Source: Rhizobium sp. N324
GTDB taxonomy: Bacteria > Pseudomonadota > Alphaproteobacteria > Rhizobiales > Rhizobiaceae
Length of the DNA stretch: 64,000 bases
Assembly: GCF_001664485.1 (NCBI RefSeq)
Contig: NZ_CP013630.1
Coordinates: forward strand, 1,367,001-1,431,000
Reading direction: 5' to 3'
The notes under the pieces were generated by a model that did not search any database, had not been told where the DNA came from, and was given only the letters and a program-made list of their open reading frames with translations. The translations under genes were made by a program, and so were the position numbers. Below, in pieces: positions 19,580-28,835 of this stretch (its first letter is position 1; every line of letters starts with the position of its first letter).

Positions 19580-20474
19580 GGGAAAAAGGGGACGGCAGCA
19601 GCCGGGCCTCCTGATGTCGGGTGCCGCCGCCCTCGGCGGCCTCAGCCTGCAGGGCGCATCCGTGCTCGGCGGCGTCATCGGTCGCAATCCCTCGGTTGCC
19701 GGCGGCACGATCGCCTTCGTCGTCATCTTCTCCTTCGTCGCCGCCAATGCCCTCTGGTATCAGCCGGGCCTGCACCCGCACCCGATTTTCCGCACCCGCG
19801 ATCCGCAGTCTCCCAATGTGCTCGGCGCCCGCCGCCCGGCCGAGGAGCAGCAGGGCGACGTCACTACCTTCCGCATCGAACGGCCGGAGGATGGCGCGAC
19901 CACCACCAACGCGACGCCGGCGCCCGCCGCGCCCGGCCAGCAGCCGAGCCAGCTTGTCATGGACATCCAGCAGCAGCTGGTGCGCCGCGGCCTCTATAAC
20001 GGTATGCCCGACGGCATCATCGGCCCGCGCACCAGTGCCGCCATCCTCTTCTTCGAGGAAACCGTCGGCATGGCCCAGACCGGCGATCCGACGCCGGAGG
20101 TGCTGGCGGCGCTGAAGACCGATGCATCAGGCCCTTCGACCGTACCCGTGGAAAAGCCGCCCGAGGATGTGAGTTCGAAGGCGGCGGAGGAAGACCCGGT
20201 GGCGGCAGCGATCCGCAGCGCCGAAAAGACCGTGAAAACCGCTCCGTCAGCCGCAAAGCAGGTGCCGTCGAGCGAAATCACCAATGTCGACCTGGTGCTG
20301 AAGATCCAGAAGGGCCTTTCCAACATGGCCTATGCCAATGTCGGCGTCGACGGCGTCGCCGGCGAACAGACCCGCGCGGCCATCCGCCATTTCCAGAAGC
20401 ATTACAACCTGCCCGAAAACGGCGAGCCGACCCAGGCGGTGCTGAAAAAACTCAAGGAAATCGGCGCAATTTAG
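19551..20474 (+). CDS. Membrane protein with two peptidoglycan-binding domains
   Basis: 307 residues. A basic N-terminus (AARKRKSPKGKRGR) precedes one membrane helix (TIAFVVIFSFVAANALWY, ~56-73). The periplasmic part carries two PG_binding_1 domains: MDIQQQLVRRGLYNGMPDG (~137-155) and VLKIQKGLSNMAYANVGVDG (~245-264), separated by an Ala/Pro/Lys-rich linker. It likely anchors to the cell wall. Its ATG lies inside the 3' end of the kinase gene in another frame, so the two are translationally coupled. This supports a link between wall sensing and the kinase, which is inference. Confidence 0.85.
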
Positions 20475-20481
20475 CCGAAAG

Positions 20482-20536
20482 CCTGTCGCGCAAAAGTGCG
20501 TAGCGCTTTTCCCCGGCACAGCGCGCAGCGCCTTAG
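20482..20536. repeat. Partial copy of a rhizobial GCGCAAAAGTG repeat
   Basis: CGCGCAAAAGTGCGTAGCGC and the following GCGC-rich stretch match the opening of the longer element at 41684-41816. Located in the gap before the DUF1491 gene. Confidence 0.6.
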
Positions 20537-20637
20537 AAACACCCTACGATAACCGGAAACCCTAGCAGCCTGGCGATGTCGGCTGGAACACCGCCAATCG
20601 CATTGCCGCCGGCGGCAGCCCGGTCTATACCGCGCCG

Positions 20638-20982
20638 ATGAGATTACGCGCCGACATCTTCGTTTCCGCCCTCCTGCGCCGCGTCTTCGCCAGCGGCGAT
20701 TTTGCCGCCGTCGAGAAGAAGGGGGCGGAGGAGGCGGGCGCGATCTTCATCCGCCAGCATTTTCGCGACGGCCTGGAAACCCTTTATGCGCCGGCGCCGC
20801 AGACCGCCTTCGGCGAGGGGGAGGCGGGCGGCCGCCTGTTCGAAATCCGCCTGTCGCGCAGCGAGCCGGAGGCGGTGCGCGCCATGCTGGAGCGTGAACG
20901 CCGCTTCGACCCCGATCTCTGGATCGTCGAGCTCGAGGCGGAGGAACTGGGAGATATGATCCCGCTTGCGCGGGATGGCTGA
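20638..20982 (+). CDS. DUF1491 family protein
   Basis: 114 residues. The opening MRLRADIFVSALLRRVFASG and the ending ERRFDPDLWIVELE match DUF1491, a small cytoplasmic alphaproteobacterial family of unknown function. No signal peptide or membrane segment. The ribosome binding site is weak. It is downstream of the peptidoglycan-binding gene by 163 bases containing a repeat fragment and converges with the DUF2336 gene. Confidence 0.82.
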   Translation: MRLRADIFVSALLRRVFASGDFAAVEKKGAEEAGAIFIRQHFRDGLETLYAPAPQTAFGEGEAGGRLFEIRLSRSEPEAVRAMLERERRFDPDLWIVELEAEELGDMIPLARDG

Positions 20983-21014
20983 GGACGGCGCTCCCGGTCT
21001 TAGCCGGATTGGTC

Positions 21015-22001
21015 TTAGCGGGATCGCCGGCCCAGGATGCGCATGTCGCGCGGCGCCGGCGCCTGATTGAGGAAGCGGTGGTTCGGCGTTTCCTGAGGGA
21101 CGGGCGCATTGGCCGCCTCGGGCTTGTAAGTGTAGCGATCGGCGCGGCGCCAGGCTTCCACCCTCTCGTGGCACTCTTCCGGGTCGAGCTGGTCGAGCAC
21201 CATCCAGCCGCGCGTGACATTGTGCTGCTGTTCGGCAAGATGCGGATAGAGCTTCTCCAGCACGAAGACGGCGTCGAGAAAGCCCATGCCGAGGCTCGTC
21301 AACGTCGTCGCGAGCTGCTGGCCGGAAAGATCGAGCATGATGCGCTCGGCAAGCCAGCGGCTGGCCGACAGCGCATCGGCAAGCGCGGTTGCGAAATGCG
21401 TCGCCTCGCGCGAGCGGGCGAAGCGCACCAGCAGCGCCTCCTGAATATCGGTGAGCGTGCGCAGGCCAAGCCTGTCCTCGTCGGCCCGGCCGAGATGGCC
21501 GGCAAGACCGAGAATACGCTCGCGCAGCGCCTCTTCATTGGCAACCCGCTGTTCCTGCAGCGCATCCGCCTCGTTGGTTTCTCCTGGCGCCGGCGACAGC
21601 GACACCGTCTGGGATTCCGTGATGGGCGCCGATGCGGCGGCCGAGCGCGGCTGGCTCTGGCGCAGCGCCACCAGCGCATCGATGACCTTCGGCGAGAGTG
21701 AATCGCGGCTGACGATCGCCTTGACATGCGCTGCGCCCTGCATGCGCGCGATGGTGATCAGCGTATCGTCGGCGATGGCCTTGGAGGCGGCAAGAAAAGG
21801 GGCGGCGATCTCGATCGGCTGGTTGCCGATGAACAATGCCACGGCCGCCGGCATGTTTTCGCATTGGGAGAGCGCCGCGACCGCCTGGCGCTTGGCCTCG
21901 TCGGAGGATGCCTGGAAGAGCGGCATGAAAAGCTCGGCAAATTGGCGCAGTTCGGACCGTGTCGGATGAGACAGGTTCTCGAAACTGCTGACGGTCGCCA
22001 T
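21015..22001 (-). CDS. DUF2336 domain protein
   Basis: 328 residues, mostly helical. Residues ~1-100 show HEAT-like helices (SELRQFAELFMPLFQASSD, DDTLITIARM) followed by the VKAIVSRDSLSPKVIDALV motif typical of DUF2336. The middle is Ser/Ala/Pro-rich. The family is restricted largely to alphaproteobacteria and some members are linked to cell-cycle or envelope control; no activity is known. The ATG at 22001 has AAGGA upstream. A longer frame upstream to 22289 lacks similarity and was not used. Confidence 0.82.
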   Translation of the reverse strand: MATVSSFENLSHPTRSELRQFAELFMPLFQASSDEAKRQAVAALSQCENMPAAVALFIGNQPIEIAAPFLAASKAIADDTLITIARMQGAAHVKAIVSRDSLSPKVIDALVALRQSQPRSAAASAPITESQTVSLSPAPGETNEADALQEQRVANEEALRERILGLAGHLGRADEDRLGLRTLTDIQEALLVRFARSREATHFATALADALSASRWLAERIMLDLSGQQLATTLTSLGMGFLDAVFVLEKLYPHLAEQQHNVTRGWMVLDQLDPEECHERVEAWRRADRYTYKPEAANAPVPQETPNHRFLNQAPAPRDMRILGRRSR

Positions 22002-22313
22002 CAATACCACGTCCTTTTTCCTGACGGCCAATGGGCCCTCTAGGTCTCGAAACCGGTCACGCACAAGAACACCCCGAAAACGCCGAACCAAGGGGAACCA
22101 CGGGCCGATATGCACTGGCGGAACGCATGCCGGGCCACATGGTTTATGAACAAATCCTACACCGACAGGGTTAATGCATGCTGAAGATTTTATTAAAATG
22201 TAGCAGAAATATACACGCGGCGCGTGTTGCCGCGTGATTGGCCGGCAATATAAAAGTCTTGTTGGAAAAGGCCCCTGCAACGATTGCACATTGCTGGCGT
22301 GATGGGGAAAGGT

Positions 22314-22520
22314 TCAGGCGGCCTTGCGATCGCGTAGCGCGTCCAGCAGCTTTTCGCGGCTGTCGTGGCCGGCCTGGTAGAGGTCGAGTGCTGCCGACGC
22401 TGCATACTGCGCCTCGACGCTCTTGATGTCGACGCGCCGTTCCGCGCACCAGGCATCGAGCGCACCGCGCAGCACATCGAGATCGTCAGGCGAGAAAGAT
22501 GAATTCACCAGCAAAGACAC
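22314..22520 (-). CDS. Small conserved-looking hypothetical protein (68 aa)
   Basis: 68 residues from a GTG at 22520, chosen because GCGGAGG stands six bases upstream; longer starts at 22535 and 22640 lack such a site. The sequence (SSFSPDDLDVLRGALDAWC, then AASAALDLYQAGHDSREKL) is predicted helical, acidic and cytoplasmic. A single amphipathic helix pair is likely. It is transcribed alone from an AT-rich upstream region. Function unknown. Confidence 0.65.
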   Translation of the reverse strand: MSLLVNSSFSPDDLDVLRGALDAWCAERRVDIKSVEAQYAASAALDLYQAGHDSREKLLDALRDRKAA

Positions 22521-23060
22521 CGCTAGCCTCCGCATTCCGGCAAGAGCTTGAATATCCGCGGTCGACCGGGCTCGGAAATCAGCGATCGACTGGGAGTAAA
22601 CATACGCGCATCCGAGGTGGTCGCAATTAAATATTTTCATGAAGCATTTTTGCAACATCGCCGCTTTCCCCGCGAGTAGGCTTGCAGCATTCATGCCAAC
22701 TATATGAATTGTTTTTAAATTTATACATCGGCGCCCCGTCGCGGCTTTGCGCGGGCGGCGTGAAACCAAATCAACTCTTTGCGCGTTACAGAGGAAGTGA
22801 CGTGAACTGTGTTTGGCTTTCGCCGAATATTAGTAAACTGTTAACTGTCATCTGTCTCAATTCGGATGGGAACGACGCGATTTGAGTGTTTGGATCGTTG
22901 AAACTCCTGGTCACGGTATTTCAATCAGGTGCCGTGGGAAAGGCGTGAATGCCCTCGGTCCGGTCACTCCGCCACCGCAGGACGCGCCGGCTCGCACATT
23001 AGCGGGCAGGGTGAAATCCATCGCAAGTTCATCCGTCTCGGGCAGTGCATGGAGACGAGA
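22521..23060. other. AT-rich intergenic region between two divergent small genes
   Basis: 540 bases with no convincing gene. It holds the AT-rich stretch near 22690-22735. At 22830-22845 lies TTAGTAAACTGTTAAC, one mismatch from the CtrA consensus TTAA-N7-TTAAC. Promoters for both flanking small genes must be here. Confidence 0.5.
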
Positions 23061-23228
23061 ATGGCAATTGTAGTCGCATTGGCGGATCGGCAGCCGCGGG
23101 CGCCGCGCCGCTTGGACAAAGAGCCCCGCGAAGCCAAGATCCTATGGTTCACCGGCGTCCGCTACGAGCGGCTGGCCGAGAGCCCCAGGCATGGCCCGGC
23201 GCCAGCGCCGCGCGTCAAAAAGAAGTAA
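23061..23228 (+). CDS. Small basic conserved hypothetical protein (55 aa)
   Basis: 55 residues. The core EAKILWFTGVRYERL is one I remember from short rhizobial proteins of unknown function that end in a Pro/Lys-rich tail. ATG at 23061 has GGAG six bases upstream. Basic and probably cytoplasmic. It ends 13 bases before the convergent DUF1254 gene. Confidence 0.65.
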   Translation: MAIVVALADRQPRAPRRLDKEPREAKILWFTGVRYERLAESPRHGPAPAPRVKKK

Positions 23229-23241
23229 CGTCCGTTCAACT

Positions 23242-23790
23242 TCAGCGGGCGCTGAATTGCTCGCAGCCGGCTTCCGTCAGGAAGTTTCGCGCCGCCTCAT
23301 CAAAACTTGTCTGCGGCGCCAGCGTCCGCAGCACGGCATAACCGTCCGGCCGCGCCATCTCCACCAGGATCGCCTGCTGCAATTCCTGCGGCAAGTTCTT
23401 GCGCAGGTCGGTCAGCTGGATCGGACCGCCGGCCAAGACGTCGAGCGCGCCGCCGACCGAAGTCCGGTCGTTCATGCTGAAGACCTCGTTGGAGGCGCTG
23501 TCATAGATCGCGATCGACCAGAACGGCACCTTGCCCTTGGCGGTGAAATGCACCGGTGCATCCTCGACGTCGAACGAGCAGACGGCGGTGCGCACGAAGG
23601 GATCGCCATTGGCGAGGCCCGCCTCGTCATACTGCCTGCCAAGCAGCGTGAAATTGTTGAGGTCGCCCTCCGCCGCCACGCGGGTCGCTGCATCCTTGCC
23701 GGTAAAATGCGGCAGCGACAGGATGATGACGAGGTGCAGCAGCGCTGCGCCGAAAAGGCCGGTCAGGATGGCGAAGAAGATTCTAAGCAT
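23242..23790 (-). CDS. DUF1254 family membrane-anchored protein
   Basis: 182 residues. An N-terminal anchor (LRIFFAILTGLFGAALLHL) is followed by a domain containing PVHFTAKGKVPFWSIAIYDS and SVGGALDVLAGGPIQLTDL, matching a small DUF1254 form. Its start overlaps the end of the DUF1214 gene by eight bases, so the two are coupled. In larger homologues DUF1254 and DUF1214 are joined in one polypeptide; here they are separate, each with its own membrane anchor. Function unknown. Confidence 0.78.
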   Translation of the reverse strand: MLRIFFAILTGLFGAALLHLVIILSLPHFTGKDAATRVAAEGDLNNFTLLGRQYDEAGLANGDPFVRTAVCSFDVEDAPVHFTAKGKVPFWSIAIYDSASNEVFSMNDRTSVGGALDVLAGGPIQLTDLRKNLPQELQQAILVEMARPDGYAVLRTLAPQTSFDEAARNFLTEAGCEQFSAR

Positions 23791-24370
23791 TGCCGCATCC
23801 GGTCTTGGTGAGCTTCGGCATGGCGAGGTCGATCACCCCGGAGCTGCCGGCGGTCGGTGTATCGAACAGCGTCAGCACCAGCCGGAAGGTGCCGGCCTCC
23901 GGCAAGGCCAGCCAGTTGCCCGGCTGCGCCGCGGCCGAGATCTCGATGGAGAAGCTGCTATCCGGCTGGCGCAGCACCGTCCAGGAATTGAGCGCGGCGG
24001 GATGCCCGGTTTTTACCGCCGCCGGATTGCCGCTATTGTCGGCGGTAAAGAGGGTCCAGAGCCGGGCAGGCGGCGTTTGTCCGCTGATGCGGTAGCGGCA
24101 GCCGGCATTCAGCCGCGCGCCATCGTCGTCGACGCTTGCCGTGAAGGTGAGCCCCTCGGCGCTGCCGTAAAGCAGCTTGCCGGCGCGCGCCCGGTGCGAC
24201 TTGGCGTAAGGATCGGCATCGACCGTCTGCAGCGCCGGAAAGGCCTCCCAGGCGCCGAGCTTGATCCCCCCGAAACCCTGTGTCGCATCCAGCGCATACA
24301 GCGAAATCATGATCCCGCCGCCGAAGGCGACGATCAGCGTGACCAGGATGAAGAGGGGGAATCGAAACAC
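23783..24370 (-). CDS. DUF1214 family membrane-anchored protein
   Basis: 195 residues. The N-terminal helix FRFPLFILVTLIVAFGGGI implies a periplasmic domain. The region LNAGCRYRISGQTPPARLW, ALNSWTVLRQPDSSFSIEI and GNWLALPEAGTFRLVLTLF is the DUF1214 beta-sandwich signature. It is the first gene of the pair and its end overlaps the DUF1254 start. Likely a two-subunit periplasmic complex; the role is not known. Confidence 0.8.
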   Translation of the reverse strand: MFRFPLFILVTLIVAFGGGIMISLYALDATQGFGGIKLGAWEAFPALQTVDADPYAKSHRARAGKLLYGSAEGLTFTASVDDDGARLNAGCRYRISGQTPPARLWTLFTADNSGNPAAVKTGHPAALNSWTVLRQPDSSFSIEISAAAQPGNWLALPEAGTFRLVLTLFDTPTAGSSGVIDLAMPKLTKTGCGNA

Positions 24371-24477
24371 GTCAAGACCTTGGAAACCATATCGGGTGAA
24401 AGGGTTACCACTGATTCTGGCAGGGTGGAATGCCGTGCGGCGACATGAGCGCTGATCTGTCCGGTTAACGGCGAAGG

Positions 24478-24655
24478 CTGCCCCTCACCCTAACCCTCTC
24501 CCCGTTTTACGGGGAGAGGGGACGTGCCCTGCGCGAGGTCGATGGGAACGGATAGGTCGCCGCATATCCCCTTCGCCCCGTTTACGGGGGTCCGAAGGAC
24601 GGGTCGAGACCCGTGGCTCGACCCCGGGCGGTGCCGGCGGGCGGATGAGGGGCGG
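24478..24655. repeat. RIME-like repeat carrying an extra hairpin module
   Basis: About 178 bp with inverted ends (CTGCCCCTCA...TGAGGGGC). Along most of its length it matches the element at 8049-8189. Where that one has GGGGAGAAGG, this has a 43-bp hairpin module at 24587-24629 that also occurs in the otherwise different element at 871-1094. It lies downstream of the penicillin-binding protein gene. Confidence 0.82.
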
Positions 24656-24701
24656 GTCTCGCCGATCTCCCGGGCATCGTTCGACGCCATCCACCCAGAA
24701 A

Positions 24702-26888
24702 CTACTCCGCGCTCGCCACCTTCGCTGGCGCAAGCGGAGCGGCATTTTTCAGCTTTTTGCCGAGATCTTTCAGGACATTGGTCGATTGCACCGAGAGCAT
24801 GCGCGGCCGGATGAGCTGCGGCAATCCGTCCTGCGGTTTGGCGACGACGGTCTTGGCGACGTCCTTTTCGGAGGGCAGGGGGTTTTCGACGCCGGGAATG
24901 GCGCGCAGCGTCACGCCCTGATGGGCATAGTCCATGGCGCGCTTGAAGGTCATCGCCGGCAGCGAGCCGCCGGTCATCTCGTTGGTCGAGGTGTAGTCGT
25001 CATTGCCGAACCAGACGGCGCAGGTGTAGTTGCCGGTGAAGCCGACGAACCAGGCGTCGCGATAGGCCTGGGTGGTGCCGGTCTTGCCGGCGGTCAAAAC
25101 GCCGTTGTCGAGAGCCGCCTTGCGCGCCGTGCCGACATAGGGCACGCGCGACAGCATCTGGTTCATATAGGCGTCGGCCTGTTCCGACAGCACGCGTTTG
25201 GCCGCCGGCTCGTCGCGGTCGAAATCGTAGAGCACATCCCCCTCGTAATCGAGGATCTGGCTGATGCCGTGGCGGCGCGACTGGTAGCCGCCGGCCGGAA
25301 AGGTGGCATAGGCCGTCGCCTGGTCGAGCACCGTCACCTCGGAGGTGCCGATCGGAATGGTGACGTCGTCGCGGATCGGCGTTTCGACGCCGAGGTTCTT
25401 CGCCATCGCCCGGATCGGCTGGATACCGAGCTTCTCCTTGGCGAGCCGGACCGGCACGGTGTTGATCGACTGGGCGATCGCAGTCTCGAGCGTGATGCGG
25501 CCGACATAGCGGTTGGCATAATTGTGCGGGCTCCAGTTGCCCCAGGAGATCGGCGCGTCGACGATCGTCGTCTGCGGCGTCATTCCGCTCTCCATCGCCA
25601 AGGCATAGGTATAGACCTTGAAGGAGGAGCCCGGCTGGCGCAGCGCCCGGGTGGCGCGGTTGAACTGGCTCTCGCCGTAATCCCGCCCGCCGACCATGGC
25701 GCGCACGGCGCCGCCGTTCTCGATCATCACCATGGCGCCCTGCTTGGCGTGATAGGCCTCGCCATATTCGCGCAGCGACGTCTCGACCGAATCCTCCGCT
25801 GCCTGCTGGATGCCCATGTCGATCGTTGTGCGCACGATCAGCGAATGCTGGTGGAAGCGCGGCGAAAGCCGCTGCACCTCGTCGAAAGCCCAGTCGAGGA
25901 AGAAATCCGGCGATTCCACCTCATTGCGGTCGACGACGGTCGCCGGATTGCGCCTTGCGGCGATCACCTGACCCTCGGTCATCAGCCCGCTCTGTACCAG
26001 ATTGGTCAGCACCTCGTTGGCGCGCGCACGGGCCGCGGGCAGGTTGACATGCGGCGCATATTTCGCCGGCGCCTTGAACAGGCCGGCGAGCATGGCGGAT
26101 TCGGCGAGATTCACATCGGTGATGTTCTTGCCGAAATAGAACTGCGCCGCCGCGGCTGCACCAAACGTGCCGCCGCCCATATAGGCGCGGTCGAGATAGG
26201 TGGAGAGGATTTCCTTCTTGGAAAGGTTGGCCTCGAGCCAAAGCGCCAGGAACGCCTCGGTGACCTTGCGGTCGATCGAGCGTTCGTTGGACAGGAACAG
26301 GTTCTTGGCGAGCTGCTGGGTGAGCGTCGAGCCGCCCTGCACGACTTCGCCGGCCTGGGCGTTGGTGACCATGGCGCGGAACAGGCCGATGACGTCGATG
26401 CCGAAATGGTCGAAGAAGCGCCGGTCTTCGGTGGCGAGCACCGATTTGATCAGCGAATCCGGCAGCTCGTCGATCGGCACGGAATTCTGGTGGATGACGC
26501 CGCGATGGCCGATGACGTTGCCGTAGCGGTCGGTGAAGGTGACGGCGAAATCGCCGCGGTTGCGCCAGTCCTCCTTGGTCGCCTCGAAGGCGGGCTGGGC
26601 AAGCAGCAGCATCAGCACGGAGCCGGCCGCCCCGAGCGTCAGCCCTTCGCCGGCAAGTTCGAAGACCATGCGTTTCCAGCCGCGCACGCGGAAGCGGCGG
26701 AAGAAGATGGTGATGTCTTCCCAGATTTCAGCGGCGCGGAAGCCGGCGTTCCACACGGTCGAATCGATCCAGGAGTCGATGCGCAGCAGAATGTGACGGC
26801 TCTTCGCCAGACGTTTGCCCGCCGTACCGTTCGCCGCTTTTCCCGGCTCGTTTTCCGAGCCGCTTTCTGGGTTGTCCGGGTCCTGCAC
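24702..26888 (-). CDS. Bifunctional class A penicillin-binding protein 1A family
   Basis: 728 residues. Cytoplasmic N-terminus with a membrane anchor at ~82-98 (GLTLGAAGSVLMLLLAQ). The glycosyltransferase (GT51) domain has the catalytic Glu154 in LATEDRRFFDHFGID and GGSTLTQQLAKNLFLS (185-200). The transpeptidase has S421-x-x-K424 (PGSSFK), SIN at 474-476 and KTG at 602-604. All catalytic residues are present. It polymerises and cross-links peptidoglycan in the periplasm. Transcribed alone, divergent from the UPF0260 gene. It lacks the long OB-type insert of MrcA, so it may be a shorter PBP1 relative; hence no symbol is given. Confidence 0.92.
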   Translation of the reverse strand: MQDPDNPESGSENEPGKAANGTAGKRLAKSRHILLRIDSWIDSTVWNAGFRAAEIWEDITIFFRRFRVRGWKRMVFELAGEGLTLGAAGSVLMLLLAQPAFEATKEDWRNRGDFAVTFTDRYGNVIGHRGVIHQNSVPIDELPDSLIKSVLATEDRRFFDHFGIDVIGLFRAMVTNAQAGEVVQGGSTLTQQLAKNLFLSNERSIDRKVTEAFLALWLEANLSKKEILSTYLDRAYMGGGTFGAAAAAQFYFGKNITDVNLAESAMLAGLFKAPAKYAPHVNLPAARARANEVLTNLVQSGLMTEGQVIAARRNPATVVDRNEVESPDFFLDWAFDEVQRLSPRFHQHSLIVRTTIDMGIQQAAEDSVETSLREYGEAYHAKQGAMVMIENGGAVRAMVGGRDYGESQFNRATRALRQPGSSFKVYTYALAMESGMTPQTTIVDAPISWGNWSPHNYANRYVGRITLETAIAQSINTVPVRLAKEKLGIQPIRAMAKNLGVETPIRDDVTIPIGTSEVTVLDQATAYATFPAGGYQSRRHGISQILDYEGDVLYDFDRDEPAAKRVLSEQADAYMNQMLSRVPYVGTARKAALDNGVLTAGKTGTTQAYRDAWFVGFTGNYTCAVWFGNDDYTSTNEMTGGSLPAMTFKRAMDYAHQGVTLRAIPGVENPLPSEKDVAKTVVAKPQDGLPQLIRPRMLSVQSTNVLKDLGKKLKNAAPLAPAKVASAE

Positions 26889-27105
26889 GTCCTGTATTCC
26901 CGCTTGATCGCACTTCGGTCATATCCTGCCGCCGGAAGGCGACGAAAGCGCGAGGCCTGCATATGGCCGCAAAGCTCGCCGATACCGGGAGACAGTTCTC
27001 CGGTACCAGGAGCATACTGAAGAATTGATTGATTTTGCGGCTGATAACAAGAGAGATGCATGAGGGTCACGCGAATTTGCGGGCCGCTGTTGCAAGAAAC
27101 GAACG

Positions 27106-27582
27106 ATGAACGATCTGCCCTTCTGGAAGAGCAAGACGCTGGCCGAAATGACCGTCGCCGAGTGGGAAAGCCTCTGCGACGGCTGCGGACTCTGTTGTCT
27201 CAACAAGATCGAGGAATGGGATAGCGGCGATATCTATTTCACCTCGGTCCGCTGCAAGCTGCTCGACGGCGAAAGCTGTCGCTGCTCCAGCTACGGGAAC
27301 CGCTGGGATTTTGTACCCGATTGTGTGCAACTGACCAAGGAGAACGTGCCCGATATCGCCTGGCTGCCGCCCACTTGCGGCTACCGGCTGGTCAATGAGG
27401 GCCGCGATCTCTACTGGTGGCACCCGCTCGTCTCCGGCGATCCCGAGACCGTTCATGCCGCCGGCATTTCCGCGCGCGGCCGCACGATCAACGAAAACGA
27501 GATCGATATCGACGATCTCGAGGATTACGTCGTCGACTGGCCGCTGACCGTCGGCGAGGCGAAGGACGAGGAGGAAGCCTGA
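27106..27582 (+). CDS. UPF0260 / YcgN family cysteine-cluster protein
   Basis: 158 residues, typical for YcgN. The N-terminus [19 protein letters not shown] leads into the cysteine cluster [15 protein letters not shown], followed by C-x-C at ESCRCSSY and further conserved Cys in DCVQL and PTCGYRL. Eight conserved cysteines suggest Zn or Fe-S binding (YkgJ/CxxCxxCC superfamily). Ends acidic (DEEEA). Biochemical role unknown. Divergent from the penicillin-binding protein gene across 217 bases. Confidence 0.92.
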   Translation: MNDLPFWKSKTLAEMTVAEWESLCDGCGLCCLNKIEEWDSGDIYFTSVRCKLLDGESCRCSSYGNRWDFVPDCVQLTKENVPDIAWLPPTCGYRLVNEGRDLYWWHPLVSGDPETVHAAGISARGRTINENEIDIDDLEDYVVDWPLTVGEAKDEEEA

Positions 27583-27808
27583 GGCGGCTGGCGCCCTCGG
27601 CTTTCGCCTGCGGGGCGAATGACCCATTCGCACGGCCGCGTATCTTCGGCGCAAAACGTAAAATTGGCGCCGGCCGCTGCTTGATTATTGAAAAGTGAGA
27701 CCCCACTTGCGGCTCAACCCGCTGGTCCGGGCCCCTCTGGCGAGAGCTTCGGCACTCTTGCGATGTCGGACCTCTTCTCCGACAACCAGTGCCGACAGGG
27801 GACTCTCC

Positions 27809-28792
27809 GTGAATCCGTCTTTTTTGTTCGTCGAGTGGCTGGGAACGCCGCTCTGGATGTGGTCGAGCTTTTTCGTCCTCGTCATCGCCATTCTGTCGTT
27901 CGACCTCGGTATTCTTCATAAGCAGAACAAGGAAATCGGCGTCGGCGAAAGCGTCAGGCTTTCCGCCCTCTATATCGCGCTCGGTCTCGCCTTCGGCGGT
28001 TGGGTATGGTGGTACCTCGGCTCCGAGGCCGGCCTTGCCTATCTGACCGGCTTCGTCGTCGAAAAGACGCTGGCCCTCGACAACGTCTTCGTCATCGCCC
28101 TGATCTTCTCCTTCTTTGCCGTGCCGCGCCTCTATCAGCACCGGGTGCTCTTCTGGGGCATTCTCGGCGTCATCGTGCTGCGCGCCATCATGATCGGCGT
28201 CGGCGCCACGCTGGTCGCCGAATTCGCCTGGCTTCTCTATATCTTCGCCGCATTCCTGATCGTCACCGGCATCAAGATGCTGTTCGTCAAGGAGGCCGAG
28301 CCTGATGTCTCGAAGAACGTCCTCGTCCGCTTCATGCGCAGCCGTTTCAACGTCACCGAGGAACATCACGGCGAACGGTTCTTCGTCAAAAAGGCAAACC
28401 CCCGGACGGGAGCGATGACCTGGTTCATCACGCCGCTCTTCATGGCGCTCGTGATGGTCGAAGTGGCCGACGTCATCTTCGCCGTGGATTCGGTCCCCGC
28501 GATCTTCGCGATCACCACCGATCCGTTCCTCGTCTATACCTCGAACATCTTCGCGATCCTCGGCCTTCGCGCCCTCTATTTCGCGCTGGCGGCGATGATC
28601 CATCGCTTCCGCTATCTGAAGCCCGCGCTTGCCATCGTGCTGATCTTCATCGGCTCGAAGATCTTCGTCGCCGATCTGCTGGGCCTGGAAAAATTCCCGG
28701 CTGCGCTGTCGCTGAGCATCACTTTCGCGATCATCGCCGCCGGCGTGGTCTGGAGCCTCCTCAAGACGCGGGATCCGCAGCAGCCCACCTGA
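27809..28792 (+). CDS. TerC/Alx family integral membrane protein
   Basis: 327 residues with about nine helices. Family motifs: FFVLVIAILSFDLGILHK, VVEKTLALDNVFVIALIF with conserved Glu and Asp, and VEVADVIFAVDSVPAIFAI with a repeated Asp pair. These acidic membrane residues are expected to bind Mn2+ in Alx/YceF-type exporters. The GTG start has GGGGA six bases upstream. Followed after 43 bases by a small gene. Mn homeostasis is inferred from the family; no yybP-ykoY riboswitch core was seen upstream. Confidence 0.9.
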   Translation: MNPSFLFVEWLGTPLWMWSSFFVLVIAILSFDLGILHKQNKEIGVGESVRLSALYIALGLAFGGWVWWYLGSEAGLAYLTGFVVEKTLALDNVFVIALIFSFFAVPRLYQHRVLFWGILGVIVLRAIMIGVGATLVAEFAWLLYIFAAFLIVTGIKMLFVKEAEPDVSKNVLVRFMRSRFNVTEEHHGERFFVKKANPRTGAMTWFITPLFMALVMVEVADVIFAVDSVPAIFAITTDPFLVYTSNIFAILGLRALYFALAAMIHRFRYLKPALAIVLIFIGSKIFVADLLGLEKFPAALSLSITFAIIAAGVVWSLLKTRDPQQPT

Positions 28793-28835
28793 GCGGGCTC
28801 TGCGAGGAATACGTTAACAAAGGAAGGAAACAGAT

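Noticed and set aside
27583..27808. yybP-ykoY manganese riboswitch upstream of the TerC/Alx gene
   Set aside because: The conserved core was not found; only a short hairpin (GTCGGA/TCCGAC) is visible.
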